Of a stretch of DNA of 32,925 bases, positions 16,218-24,230 are shown in pieces. Each line of letters starts with the position of its first letter. Positions within the stretch are counted from its first letter, which is position 1. Source of the stretch: Caulobacterales bacterium. GTDB lineage: Bacteria; Pseudomonadota; Alphaproteobacteria; Caulobacterales; Caulobacteraceae. The notes under the pieces are model-generated. The model worked only from the letters and a program-made list of their open reading frames with translations. It had not been told where the DNA came from and ran no database searches. Location: the NCBI GenBank assembly GCA_017302335.1, contig JAFLCT010000020.1:1-32925 (forward strand). Reading direction: 5' to 3'. A program made the translations under genes and the position numbers.

Positions 16218-16639
16218 ATATCGTTCAGCAGCTTGCTGCCGAAGAAAAAGCCCGCGTCCTGGGCGACCGCAAGATCCCGGAATTCCAGCCGGGCGACACC
16301 CTGCGCGTCAACGTCAAGATCAAGGAAGGCGAGCGCGAGCGCGTTCAGGCTTTCGAAGGCGTCTGCATCGCCCGTGACGGCGGCGGCGTGAACGAGACCT
16401 TCACGGTCCGCAAGATTTCCTTCGGCGAGGGCGTGGAGCGGAAATTCCCCATCCTGTCCCCGAACATCGAATCCATCGAGGTCAAGCGTCGCGGCGTGGT
16501 GCGTCGCGCCAAGCTGTACTACCTGCGCGACCGTCGCGGTAAGTCGGCCCGTATCGCCGAGCGCCAGACCGCCCGCGCGCCCAAGGGCGCGGTGGTGCCG
16601 GAAACCGGCAAGGCCGAGACCCCCGGCGACGAAGCCTGA
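16214..16639 (+). CDS. rplS: 50S ribosomal protein L19
   Basis: A structural protein of the large subunit at the interface with the small subunit. It has 141 residues, slightly longer than the E. coli protein because of a C-terminal tail. Seen: [90 protein letters not shown]. The tail ([20 protein letters not shown]) is the kind of extension often seen in alphaproteobacteria. The ATG at 16214 lies inside the trmD stop overlap, with AGGAGA as ribosome site. Confidence 0.97.
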   Translation: MNIVQQLAAEEKARVLGDRKIPEFQPGDTLRVNVKIKEGERERVQAFEGVCIARDGGGVNETFTVRKISFGEGVERKFPILSPNIESIEVKRRGVVRRAKLYYLRDRRGKSARIAERQTARAPKGAVVPETGKAETPGDEA

Positions 16640-16695
16640 TCTCAGGCTTCGGACACGATCCGAAATGACGAGGCCCCGGAGCGATCCGGGGCCTC
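16631..16695 (+). terminator. Two hairpins between convergent rplS and truA
   Basis: Two perfect inverted repeats follow each other. The first is GAAGCCTGA / TCAGGCTTC (16631-16650), which covers the rplS stop. The second is GAGGCCCCGGA / TCCGGGGCCTC (16670-16695, 11-bp stem, 4-base loop), which covers the truA stop. Neither has a T tract. The second would work from both directions as a bidirectional barrier or transcript-stabilising 3' end. Confidence 0.6.
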
Positions 16696-17434
16696 AGTCG
16701 TATGCGACACCCGTCAGATACAGGCCGTCCGACGGCGCCACCGGCCCGCAGGCGGCGCGGTCGCGGGCGTCCAGCGCCGCCTTCAGATCGTCGGGCGTCC
16801 AGCGGCCCAGGCCCACCTGAACCAGCGACCCGGTCATGGACCGCACCTGGCGGTGCAGGAAGCTGCGTGCGGCGAAATGCAGATGAACCTCTGCGCCCGC
16901 GCGTTCCACTCGCGCTACGTCCAGGGTCTTGTCCGGGCTGGCCGACTGACAACCGGCGTCGCGGAAGGTGGTGAAGTCGTGCCGCCCCACAAGATGCGCG
17001 GCCGCCGCGTTCATGGCTGGCACATCCAGGTCGCCCCGCACGTGCCAGACGCGTCCGCGATCCAGCGCCGGGCGGCCGGGGCGGTTCAGAACGCGATACA
17101 GATAGCGTCGCCCGGTGGCCGAGAAGCGCGCGTGCCAGTCGCCATCCACGATCACGCAGTCCAGAACGGCCGTCGGCGTCTCGACCATATGGGCGTTCAG
17201 GGCGTTCATCACCGTGCGCGCGGGCCAGTCCTTGTCCAGGTCGAAACTGATCACCTGACCCGTTGCGTGGACCCCGGCGTCGGTGCGCCCGGCCGCCGCG
17301 ATGCGCACGATCTCGCCGCAGAAGGCGGTGACGGCCGTCTCGATCGCGCCCTGAACCGTCGGCTGATCGGCCTGGGCCTGAAAGCCGTTGTAGGCCGATC
17401 CGTCGTATTCGACCGTGGCGCGATAGCGCGGCAT
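16694..17434 (-). CDS. truA: tRNA pseudouridine(38-40) synthase
   Basis: TruA isomerises uridines 38-40 in the anticodon arm. It has 246 residues. Seen: [19 protein letters not shown] start, the catalytic motif AAAGRTDAGVHATGQV with Asp52, RRYLYRVLNRPGRPAL, GRHDFTTFRDAGCQSASPDKT and ARSFLHRQVRSMTGSLVQVG. The start at 17434 overlaps the fmt stop as ATGA, giving translational coupling. The reading frame is open upstream to 17845 but that part is antiparallel-frame noise inside fmt. It is the last gene of the long minus-strand run. Confidence 0.96.
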   Translation of the reverse strand: MPRYRATVEYDGSAYNGFQAQADQPTVQGAIETAVTAFCGEIVRIAAAGRTDAGVHATGQVISFDLDKDWPARTVMNALNAHMVETPTAVLDCVIVDGDWHARFSATGRRYLYRVLNRPGRPALDRGRVWHVRGDLDVPAMNAAAAHLVGRHDFTTFRDAGCQSASPDKTLDVARVERAGAEVHLHFAARSFLHRQVRSMTGSLVQVGLGRWTPDDLKAALDARDRAACGPVAPSDGLYLTGVAYD

Positions 17435-18369
17435 CAATCCAGAACCGTTCCCGGCGCGATGGGAAAGCCGCGCAGCATCTCCTCGGCCGTCTGGGCGCCC
17501 TTGCCCGCCCGCTGGACTCGGATCAGACGCACCGCGCCCCTGTCCCCGTCCTGGCCGCAGGCCACGGTCAGGGCGTCGTCCAACACCGTTCCCGGCGCAC
17601 CCGATCCGGCCGTCACGGCCGACATCAGCGCCTTGATCCGCACCGGACCTTCGGGCGACGGCGCTTCGAACCAGGCGCCGGGGAAGGGGCTGAGACCCCG
17701 GATATGGGCGTCGATCTGGGCCGCCGGGCGGGTCCAGTCGATGCGGGCCTCGGCGGGGGTGATCTTCCGGGCGTAGGTCGGTTCGCCGGTCTGCTCCGTC
17801 TCGGTCGCCGCGCCGCGTTCGATGGCCGCCAGGGCGCGGGACCACAGGGCGGCGCCGACCGTCGCCATGCGGTCGCCCAGCGAAGCGGCGGTGTCGTCGG
17901 CGCGGATCGGCAGCACCTCGGACAGCAGGACCGGACCTTCGTCCAGCCCTTCGCTCATGCGCATGATCTGAACCCCGGTCTGGGCGTCCCCGGCCATGAC
18001 GGCCCGCTGGATCGGCGCAGCGCCTCGCCAGCGCGGCAACAGCGAGCCATGCAGATTGAAACAGCCCAGACGCGGCGACTCCAGCACCTCGCCCCCCAGA
18101 ATCTGGCCGTAGGCGACGACGCAGGCCGCATCGAGGTCTAGGCTCTGGAAGGTCTCGACGGCCTCGGCCGCCTTCATCGATTCCGGCGTGAACACCGGCA
18201 GGCCCATGGTCTCGGCGAAGGCGTGCACGGGCGAGGGCGTCAGCTTCCGGCCCCGGCCCTTGGGGCGCGGCGGCTGGGAATAGACGGCCGCGATCTCGTG
18301 CCCGGCGGCGATCAGTTCGGCCAGGGACGGGACGGCGAATTCGGGGGTGCCCATGAAGGCGAGACGCAT
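17434..18369 (-). CDS. fmt: Methionyl-tRNA formyltransferase
   Basis: Fmt formylates initiator Met-tRNA with 10-formyltetrahydrofolate. It has 311 residues. Seen: [16 protein letters not shown] start, [16 protein letters not shown], the formyl-transfer active site with Asn105, His107 and Asp143 ([18 protein letters not shown] and [10 protein letters not shown]), and a C-terminal Formyl_trans_C domain from about 205. It acts in the same cycle as peptide deformylase (def), encoded upstream on the same strand. Between the small membrane gene after def and fmt lies an intergenic piece of 125 bases occupied by a tandem 39-bp repeat. Confidence 0.96.
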   Translation of the reverse strand: MRLAFMGTPEFAVPSLAELIAAGHEIAAVYSQPPRPKGRGRKLTPSPVHAFAETMGLPVFTPESMKAAEAVETFQSLDLDAACVVAYGQILGGEVLESPRLGCFNLHGSLLPRWRGAAPIQRAVMAGDAQTGVQIMRMSEGLDEGPVLLSEVLPIRADDTAASLGDRMATVGAALWSRALAAIERGAATETEQTGEPTYARKITPAEARIDWTRPAAQIDAHIRGLSPFPGAWFEAPSPEGPVRIKALMSAVTAGSGAPGTVLDDALTVACGQDGDRGAVRLIRVQRAGKGAQTAEEMLRGFPIAPGTVLD

Positions 18370-18393
18370 TGGCTGATCCGGGCTACAGGCCCG

Positions 18394-18483
18394 CCCTCAA
18401 GAAGCGAGCGACCGCGTCGCGAGCGATAGGGCAAGCAACCAAGCCCCTCAAGAAGCGAGCGACCGCGTCGCGAGCGATAGGGC
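18394..18483. repeat. Tandem pair of a 39-bp repeat with internal hairpin
   Basis: Two identical 39-base copies (18394-18432 and 18445-18483) with a period of 51 bases fill most of the gap between fmt and the small membrane gene. Each copy starts CCCTCAAGAAGCGAGCGA and ends GCGAGCGATAGGGC, with a 5-bp hairpin (GCGAC-CGC-GTCGC) in the middle. The intervening 12 bases differ from the copy sequence. It looks like a dispersed intergenic element; I cannot test its copy number elsewhere in the genome. Confidence 0.85.
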
Positions 18484-18494
18484 GCGCAAAACGC

Positions 18495-18728
18495 TCAATC
18501 CCATCGGGTGAAGACGCCGCCGCCCTCATCCCATTCGCCGCCGGCGTCCAGCACATCGTCGAAATCCAGCAGCCGGTCGATCAGGAAGCCGGCGATCACT
18601 CCCACGGCGACGACCCCGATCATGGTCGCCAGGGAGGCGACGCCGACTTTTTCGCCGCGTGTCAGGCGGCGGCGGCCCGAAGCGTCGATGACGCGGTTGA
18701 AGCCCTTTTTCATGCGATGACGAGGCAT
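18495..18728 (-). CDS. Small single-pass membrane protein of unknown function, coupled to def
   Basis: A 77-residue protein. It has a strongly basic N-terminal part ([27 protein letters not shown], about residues 1-27), one hydrophobic segment (VGVASLATMIGVVAVGVIAGFLI, about 28-50) and an acidic C-terminal tail (DFDDVLDAGGEWDEGGG). The charge pattern suggests the N-terminus is inside and the acidic tail outside. The ATG overlaps the def stop as ATGA, so translation is coupled to peptide deformylase. I do not recognise a family. A role near the membrane in protein maturation is only suggested by the neighbours. Confidence 0.7.
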   Translation of the reverse strand: MPRHRMKKGFNRVIDASGRRRLTRGEKVGVASLATMIGVVAVGVIAGFLIDRLLDFDDVLDAGGEWDEGGGVFTRWD

Positions 18729-19291
18729 CAGGCGGCCATCCGGGCGTGTTTCTTGACCTTGGCGACGGCCCGTTCGCGCTTCAGGCGCGACAGGTGATCG
18801 ATGAACAATACGCCCTCCAGGTGATCCATCTCGTGCTGGATGCACACGGCGTACAGGCCCTCGGCCTCTTCCTCGACCGTCTGGCCGTCGTAGTTCAGAT
18901 ATTTGATCCGCACCCGGGCCGGGCGTTCGACGGCGTCATAATATTCCGGCACCGACAGGCAGCCTTCCTCATACGAGAACAGCTCGTCGGACTTCCAGAC
19001 GATCTCGGGGTTGACGAAATAGCGCGGATTGCGGCGCTTCTCGTCGTCCTCGGCGCTCTCCTGAACCTCGCCCCCGACCTCGCCGTCGCCCAGATCCATG
19101 ACGATGACGCGCTTCAGCTCGCCGACCTGGGCGGCGGCCAAACCGATGCCGGGCGCGGCGTACATGGTCTCCAACATATCGTCCATCAGGGCGCGCAAGG
19201 GCGCATCGACGCCCGCGACAGGCGCGGATGCCTGCTTCAGGATCGCCGTATCGGCGGCGTTGTCGACGGTCAGGATGCGACGGATGGCCAT
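18728..19291 (-). CDS. def: Peptide deformylase
   Basis: Def removes the formyl group from the N-terminal Met of nascent proteins. It has 187 residues. Seen: motif 1 [10 protein letters not shown] (48-57), motif 2 [11 protein letters not shown] with metal ligand Cys111, and motif 3 [14 protein letters not shown] with metal ligands His153 and His157 and catalytic Glu154. An acidic stretch [21 protein letters not shown] (70-90) between motifs 1 and 2 is slightly longer than in E. coli, a variation common in alphaproteobacteria. The promoter is probably in the 70 bases before 19362. It heads a def - small membrane protein - fmt - truA series. Confidence 0.97.
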   Translation of the reverse strand: MAIRRILTVDNAADTAILKQASAPVAGVDAPLRALMDDMLETMYAAPGIGLAAAQVGELKRVIVMDLGDGEVGGEVQESAEDDEKRRNPRYFVNPEIVWKSDELFSYEEGCLSVPEYYDAVERPARVRIKYLNYDGQTVEEEAEGLYAVCIQHEMDHLEGVLFIDHLSRLKRERAVAKVKKHARMAA

Positions 19292-19361
19292 GGTCGGTCA
19301 GGTAGGGCTGAGCGGGGTCAGGGTCAAGATTCCCCAATGTCGCGGCCAGGCGCGGGCCGGA

Positions 19362-19772
19362 TCAGGGCAGGGGCCTGGGTCGCCGTTCCTCGTCGATGGC
19401 GACATAGGTGAAGACCCCCTCGGTGACCTTCACCGGCGCGGCGCTGGCCTGGTTGCGTGAGCGTTTCCAGGCCTCGACCTGAACGCGGATCGAGGTGCGG
19501 CCGGTCTTCAGGACGCGGGCGTAGATCGACACCTCGTCTCCGACCGCCACCGGCTGAAGAAAGATCATCCCATCCAGGGCGATGGTGACGCAGCGCCCCT
19601 GCGCGCGTTCGAAGGCCGGGGTCGCGCCGGCCAGGTCCATATGGGCCAGGAGCCAGCCGCCGAAGATGTCGCCTTCGGGGTTGGTGTCGGCGGGCATGGC
19701 GATGAGGCGGCCGACGGGGTGCCCCTGGGGCAGTTCGGGCGGCGCGGCGGCTTCGGTCTGGGATTCTGTCAT
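19362..19772 (-). CDS. YciA-type acyl-CoA thioesterase
   Basis: A 136-residue hotdog thioesterase of the acyl-CoA hydrolase (HGG/YciA) group, which hydrolyses acyl-CoA in the cytoplasm. Seen: GRLIAMPADTNPEGDIFGGWLLAHMDLAG, in which the Asn-x-x-Gly-Asp-x-Phe-Gly-Gly motif carries the catalytic Asp, and TIALDGMIFLQPVAVGDEVSIYARV, a typical beta segment. It starts inside an ATGA overlap with the stop of the upstream unknown gene (19769-19772), so expression is coupled to it. Substrate length is not readable. Confidence 0.9.
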   Translation of the reverse strand: MTESQTEAAAPPELPQGHPVGRLIAMPADTNPEGDIFGGWLLAHMDLAGATPAFERAQGRCVTIALDGMIFLQPVAVGDEVSIYARVLKTGRTSIRVQVEAWKRSRNQASAAPVKVTEGVFTYVAIDEERRPRPLP

Positions 19773-20329
19773 GCGCGCGATTTAGGGGTTCGCCCGCGCC
19801 CTGTCGACGCGGGCGGGCGCAACGACAGACGCGAGGCCGCGCGCAGCGTCTGGGCGTCATGCAGGGCGCGCCAGTCGTCGCCCAGCGTCAGGGCGGCGGC
19901 GATGTCCTCGGCCATGGCGCCCTCGCGCAGCCGTCGGCGCAGCGCCGCGACCCCCGCCAGCAGTCGCGCCGCCTCGACCAGTCTGGGCTTGCGCGTTTCG
20001 TGTGCGCCGATGTCCTCCAGCGCGCCGTGCCGCCAGCCCTTTTCCGGCGGCCGGGCCAGGACCAGGGCGAAGCGTTCCTCGGCGCTCAACCGTTCGGCCA
20101 CCCAGCGCCAATGCGCGGCGCGGGGACCCTTGCGATAATGGCCGCGCCGGGTGGGCAGGCCGTACTCGGCGTAGACGGCCAGGGCCAGGGTCTCGATCCG
20201 GTCCAGACGCAGAGACAGGGCGTCCGGTTCGGGCGTCATGCGTTCGGCGTCGACGAAGGGGTCGGTCAGGAGGGCGACGGCGGTCCCATGCCGCCGTCGC
20301 CCGAACAGGCCGCGCCAGCCCCCCGTCAT
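19769..20329 (-). CDS. Unknown 186-residue protein between polysaccharide export and thioesterase genes
   Basis: I do not recognise this protein. It is Arg/Ala/Leu-rich and probably mainly helical, with no signal peptide, membrane segment or cysteine. The N-terminus is basic (WRGLFGRRRHGTA), and a central stretch RLDRIETLALAVYAEYGLPTRRGHYRKGP could be a helical motif. The C-terminus is basic. Start choice is uncertain: the ATG at 20329 is four bases after the export-gene stop, and another in-frame ATG at 20239 would remove 30 residues. It overlaps the thioesterase start by four bases. Its reality is supported by this tight packing on both sides and by the consistent length of the open frame. 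Confidence 0.7.
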   Translation of the reverse strand: MTGGWRGLFGRRRHGTAVALLTDPFVDAERMTPEPDALSLRLDRIETLALAVYAEYGLPTRRGHYRKGPRAAHWRWVAERLSAEERFALVLARPPEKGWRHGALEDIGAHETRKPRLVEAARLLAGVAALRRRLREGAMAEDIAAALTLGDDWRALHDAQTLRAASRLSLRPPASTGRGRTPKSRA

Positions 20330-20333
20330 GGCC

Positions 20334-21503
20334 CTAGTCGATGTTCAGGGCGCTGGTGACCGAGATGTCATAGACGACGCGGGTGATGGTCTGAACGAAC
20401 TCGAAGAATTTCCGCGCCTCGGCCGTGCCCGAGCGGGGGGCGTAGACGATGTCGTCCGGCTGGATCATGAAATTCGAGGCGACGAAGAAGCCCGACGTCT
20501 CGGCCAGGTTCAACTGATAGACCACCGGCACGCCGCGCGGCGTGGCCGCCTGGGTGATCCCCAGGGCTTGGGCCACCTCGGGCCGTTCGAAACGGAAGAC
20601 CATGACCCGGCGGGCGTCGGCCTGGTTCGAATCCAGTCCGCCGGCCCCGCCCAGGGCGCCGGTCAGGCTCAGGGGACCGGGCGTCATGTCGTTCTGGCGC
20701 ACGGCGCCCAGGGCGCCGAAGGTCGAATAGCGGCGCGGACGGTAGGTGACATTGACCACGTCGCCGCGCGTCAGCCGGACGTTCTCGTTGAAGTCGGTCG
20801 AAACCACGCTGAGCGGGGCCGAATAGGTGCGCCCGGCGCGTTGGATGTTGACCACCGCGTCCTCGACCGGACGGATCGCCCCGCCGGTCGCGGCCAGTAC
20901 GTCCAGAATGCGATCGCCGGCGGCGCCCAGCGGCGCGCGGCCGGGCTGGCGCACCTCGCCCAGCACGGTCACGGTGTTGGAGTTGTTCTGGGCCACGGCG
21001 ACCATGACCTGCGGATTGCCGACCTTGCCCAGCAGGGCGCGGCGAATGGTCTCCGAAGCCTGGGGCGGGGTCATGCCCGCGACACGGATGCGTCCGGCGA
21101 AGGGGATGCCGACCGAGCCGTCGCGATCGACCACCACGGCCGGCAGATTGCCGGACGCGCCTTGCACTCCGGCCGCGCTGGCGTTGGCGCTGCCGGATGA
21201 TGATCCGCGGCCGAACAAGGCGCCGGAGGGTTCGAACACCGACACGGCCAGGGCGTCGCCGATGCCGATGATGTCCAGCGGGGTCTCGCTGGTCGCCTCG
21301 GCCAGGCTGCCCAGGAACCGGGGCGGGATCGCCTTGATCCGCTCGCTGACCGCATAGTCCAGATCGACCAGGGCGTAGCCGCCCAGGGCGTCAGGCGTCG
21401 CCGCCCCCCGGTCCACGGCCCGGCCCGACGGCCCGTCGCGCGGCAAGGTGGAGCAGCCGCCCAGGGCGGCCAGGATCATCAAGGTCAGGATGGAACGCGA
21501 CAT
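20334..21503 (-). CDS. Polysaccharide export outer-membrane lipoprotein (OPX / Wza-like)
   Basis: An outer-membrane export protein for capsule, holdfast or other exopolysaccharide. It has 389 residues, with an N-terminal signal and lipobox (LAALGGC, lipidated Cys17), a polysaccharide export domain (about 65-185, with DIIGIGDALAVSVFEPSG at 74-91 and GSVGIPFAGRIRVAGMTPPQA) and soluble ligand-binding beta-grasp repeats (NTVTVLGEVRQPGRAPLGAAG and NVTYRPRRYSTFGALGAVRQ). The C-terminal segment (KFFEFVQTITRVVYDISVTSALNID) is the amphipathic part expected at the outer membrane. HfsD of Caulobacter and Wza/KpsD are relatives. It lies in the same direction as two glycosyltransferases and a KpsF/KdsD isomerase. 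A ten-base inverted repeat (21524-21558) sits just upstream. Confidence 0.92.
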   Translation of the reverse strand: MSRSILTLMILAALGGCSTLPRDGPSGRAVDRGAATPDALGGYALVDLDYAVSERIKAIPPRFLGSLAEATSETPLDIIGIGDALAVSVFEPSGALFGRGSSSGSANASAAGVQGASGNLPAVVVDRDGSVGIPFAGRIRVAGMTPPQASETIRRALLGKVGNPQVMVAVAQNNSNTVTVLGEVRQPGRAPLGAAGDRILDVLAATGGAIRPVEDAVVNIQRAGRTYSAPLSVVSTDFNENVRLTRGDVVNVTYRPRRYSTFGALGAVRQNDMTPGPLSLTGALGGAGGLDSNQADARRVMVFRFERPEVAQALGITQAATPRGVPVVYQLNLAETSGFFVASNFMIQPDDIVYAPRSGTAEARKFFEFVQTITRVVYDISVTSALNID

Positions 21504-21523
21504 ACGGCCTCGGGAGTTCGCTC

Positions 21524-21558
21524 GGTCCCTTGCTTAATCGCCTTTCCGGCGAGGGACC
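21524..21558. repeat. Inverted repeat upstream of the OPX gene
   Basis: GGTCCCTTGC (21524-21533) and GCGAGGGACC (21549-21558) can pair over ten positions with one wobble pair, loop 15 bases. It lies in the 77-base gap between the second glycosyltransferase and the OPX gene. It could be an operator of a two-fold symmetric regulator or an mRNA hairpin that separates expression of the two genes. Confidence 0.45.
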
Positions 21559-21580
21559 AGTGGCGTGACGAAGGTTCGTT

Positions 21581-22840
21581 TCAGCGCCGCCGCTTCAGCG
21601 CCGTCCGCACCGTCTCGAAATGATCGTCCCAGGTCGGGGCGGCATGGGGCTGGGGCGTCTTGGGCGCGCGGCGGGTGGCCGATTCCAGGGCGCGGATCCA
21701 GCCGGGACCGTCCAGGGGGTCGATCAGTTGGGCGTGGGGCGTCAGCTCGCGATGCGCCGGAATGTCCGAAGCGATCAGGGGCACGCCCAGGGCGCTGGCC
21801 TCGACGGCGGGCAGATCGAACCCTTCGACCTCGGACGGGGCCAGAACCGCCCGCGCCCCGCGCATCAGCTCGACCAGGGCCGCATCGGGCAGGTCCGAGG
21901 CCTGGTGCACCAGGCCCTGGATCGCCGGCGAGCGCCCCAGATGGTCCAGCACCGCCTCATTCTCCCAGCCGTACCGGCCGATCAGGGCCAGACGCGGCGT
22001 GTCCGGTCCCATCCGCTCGCGCAACCGCCGCCAGACGGTCAGCAGGAAGGCCAGGTTCTTGCGCGCCTCGATGGTGCCGATGTGCACGAAATAGGGCGGC
22101 AGGCCCTTGGGACCGCCGTTGCGATGAAAGACCGGCTCGATGCCCAGATGGGCCACGGTGATCGGTGGGGCGTACAGGCTCTCGGCGGCGGCGAAGGCCG
22201 TCACGGCGTCTGCCGTGTATTGCGAGTTCACCAGGATGCGCGAGGCGTGGGCCAGGGCGATGCGCACGCGGCGGCGGTGTTTCAGGCTGTCGCCGGGGCG
22301 ACAGAACTCAGGATGGGTGACCGGGATCAGGTCGTGGATCATCACCACCCGCTCGGTGCCCTGGGCGGCCAGGCCCGTCAGGATGCCGGGCGTGTTCAGA
22401 CTGGTGTGGCCGACATTGAAATACAGCTCGCCTTTCAGATCCCAGGGCATGGGCCGCGAGTTCAGGAACTGGCGCCACACCCGGCGGGGGCGCGCGACCT
22501 TGGTCTCGGTTTCCGGTTCGGGCGGCGGGCTGATCAAGGAATGCGCAGGCGGCGTCGGCGCGCGCAGCACTTCGAACAGGCGCTGCTCATGGGCGGTCAG
22601 GGCGCGGGCCGCGTGCGCTCCGGCCCATTTCTCGCGCATCTCGGCCACGCTTTCGGCGAACCACGCGGGATCAACCACGATCAGGGCGTCGCGCTTGGAC
22701 CGCACCGGCGTCAGCTTGACCCCCGGCAGGGACAGAAGCCATTCGGCATAGGCCAGGCAGACCCGGTCGACGCCGGTCGGCGCCGCCCGCTCGGTTCGGC
22801 TGAGCAGGCGGCTGGCGTCGAACAGGACCTCCCCGCGCAT
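21581..22840 (-). CDS. GT4-family glycosyltransferase
   Basis: A 419-residue glycosyltransferase acting on sugar polymers or lipid-linked intermediates in the cytoplasm. Seen: N-terminal SRLLSRTERAAPTGVDRVCLAY, typical of GT4 enzymes that contain a ...TGVDRV loop, the linker IHDLIPVTHPEFCRPGD (HDLxP motif), the donor domain segment YFVHIGTIEARKNLAFLLTVWRRL, and VLAPSEVEGFDLPAVEASALGVPLIASDI, which contains the EX7E motif (E-G-F-D-L-P-A-V-E). The start codon overlaps the stop of the next upstream glycosyltransferase as ATGA, so the two are coupled and likely act in one pathway. Donor and acceptor sugars are not readable. The C-terminal KRRR is basic. Confidence 0.9.
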   Translation of the reverse strand: MRGEVLFDASRLLSRTERAAPTGVDRVCLAYAEWLLSLPGVKLTPVRSKRDALIVVDPAWFAESVAEMREKWAGAHAARALTAHEQRLFEVLRAPTPPAHSLISPPPEPETETKVARPRRVWRQFLNSRPMPWDLKGELYFNVGHTSLNTPGILTGLAAQGTERVVMIHDLIPVTHPEFCRPGDSLKHRRRVRIALAHASRILVNSQYTADAVTAFAAAESLYAPPITVAHLGIEPVFHRNGGPKGLPPYFVHIGTIEARKNLAFLLTVWRRLRERMGPDTPRLALIGRYGWENEAVLDHLGRSPAIQGLVHQASDLPDAALVELMRGARAVLAPSEVEGFDLPAVEASALGVPLIASDIPAHRELTPHAQLIDPLDGPGWIRALESATRRAPKTPQPHAAPTWDDHFETVRTALKRRR

Positions 22841-24153
22841 CAGGCCCCGACTTTGGCGTACAGCTCGCGCAGTCGCGCCTGATAGGCTTGGGGCGAGAAT
22901 TTCGCCGCCTGGACCCGGCCGCGCCGGACCAGATCGTCGCGCAGCGCCTCATCGGCGTCCAGCGCCCGAATGCCGCGCGTGATCGCCGGGACGTCATAGG
23001 GATCGACGACCAGGGCCGCGTCGCCCGCCACCTCGGGCAGGCTGCCGCCGGTCGAGGTCAGGACGGCGGTGTCCAGGGCCATCGATTCCAGAACGGGCAG
23101 GCCGAACCCTTCGTACAACGATGGAAACAGGGTCGCCTTGGCGCCGCGGATCAGGCTGACCAGCATGGCGAAGGGCATATATTCATAGGGCAGCAGCTTG
23201 CTGGCCACGATGCTCTCTGACGCCTTGATCTGGGTCATCAGCGCCGTCTCGCCCTGCTCCAGCCAGGCCCGGCCGCCGATGACGACCAGCGGGCTGTCGA
23301 CGCCCGAGGCCAGATAGGCTTCGACGATCCGGCCCAGGTTCTTCTTCGGCTCGATGGCGCCGAAATACAGGAAATAGCTCTTCCATCCCAGGCCGAAGAC
23401 CCCCTCCAGCTCGCGGGCGACCTCCGTCTGGGGCCGCTCGGCCAGTTCGGGCGGCACGCTGACGGCCTGATAGGTGTTGGTGACCCGATCCTCGGACACG
23501 TCCAGCAGGCGGATCACGTCCTCGCGCGTCTTTTCGGACACCACGGCGATGTGGTCGGCCCGCCGCGCGATCCGGCGGCACTGGGCCAGGAAGGCGGCCT
23601 TGTTGTCCAGCGTCGTGTGCGGCAGGCGCAGGGGGATCAGGTCATGGATGGTGTAGATGTTGGGCGCGCCCTTGGCTTCGAGCGGCAGGGGCGCAGTCCA
23701 GTGCATCACATCCGGCGCCCGCTCGGTCGCGCCCCCCGCCGCCTGCCCGTCGAAGCTCAGCGGCGTGAAGGTGCGGTGGCGGGCGAAGGCGGCGTTGGCC
23801 TGGCGGAACAGGTCGCGCGAGGTCCAGAAGAAGTCGGCCTTGGGCATTCCGCCCGCCGCGCGCGGCCAGATCACCTCGCCGGTCGGTCGGATCGGCCGCG
23901 CGGTGCGGCCGAAGCGCGTGCCGTAGATCTGGGCGTGGCGGGTCAGCCAGGGTTGCTTCTTCGCCTTGGCGGCGTCGATCAGGGCGATCTCGTTCAACAC
24001 CGGATTCTTCCGGTAGGGCGCGGTGGGACCGTACAACACCTGGGTCCCCAGGCCGATCGCCTGGGCGTTGATCAGCAGGTTGCGCCCGTAGGTGGCGATG
24101 CCCGAACCCTTCGCCAGGGCCAGGTTGAAGCCGTCAATGCAGATGGATTTCAT
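22840..24153 (-). CDS. GT4-family glycosyltransferase
   Basis: A second GT4 enzyme of 437 residues. Seen: the start MKSICIDGFNLALAKGSGIATYGRNL with the glycine-rich SGIATY loop, IYTIHDLIPLRLPHTTLDNK (HDLIPL), YFLYFGAIEPKKNLGRIVEAYL in the donor domain, and TLFPSLYEGFGLPVLESMALDTAVLTSTGGSLPE with the EX7E motif. The start at 24153 is chosen because the sequence from there is the conserved core; in-frame ATGs at 24177 and 24204 exist and would add 8 or 17 residues without a better ribosome site. The stop overlaps the next gene by four bases. It probably works with its neighbour in assembling the polymer exported by the OPX protein. Confidence 0.9.
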   Translation of the reverse strand: MKSICIDGFNLALAKGSGIATYGRNLLINAQAIGLGTQVLYGPTAPYRKNPVLNEIALIDAAKAKKQPWLTRHAQIYGTRFGRTARPIRPTGEVIWPRAAGGMPKADFFWTSRDLFRQANAAFARHRTFTPLSFDGQAAGGATERAPDVMHWTAPLPLEAKGAPNIYTIHDLIPLRLPHTTLDNKAAFLAQCRRIARRADHIAVVSEKTREDVIRLLDVSEDRVTNTYQAVSVPPELAERPQTEVARELEGVFGLGWKSYFLYFGAIEPKKNLGRIVEAYLASGVDSPLVVIGGRAWLEQGETALMTQIKASESIVASKLLPYEYMPFAMLVSLIRGAKATLFPSLYEGFGLPVLESMALDTAVLTSTGGSLPEVAGDAALVVDPYDVPAITRGIRALDADEALRDDLVRRGRVQAAKFSPQAYQARLRELYAKVGA

Positions 24154-24230
24154 ACAGAACCGGTCTTCGACACGCATCCCTTTCGGACCTTGACGGTATC
24201 CCATCGCGCCGGAAGGCGGTCAACCGCGCG

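Noticed and set aside
18394-18483. CRISPR array
   Set aside because: There are only two copies with a 12-base spacer, no cas gene, and the unit contains its own hairpin; it is an intergenic repeat.
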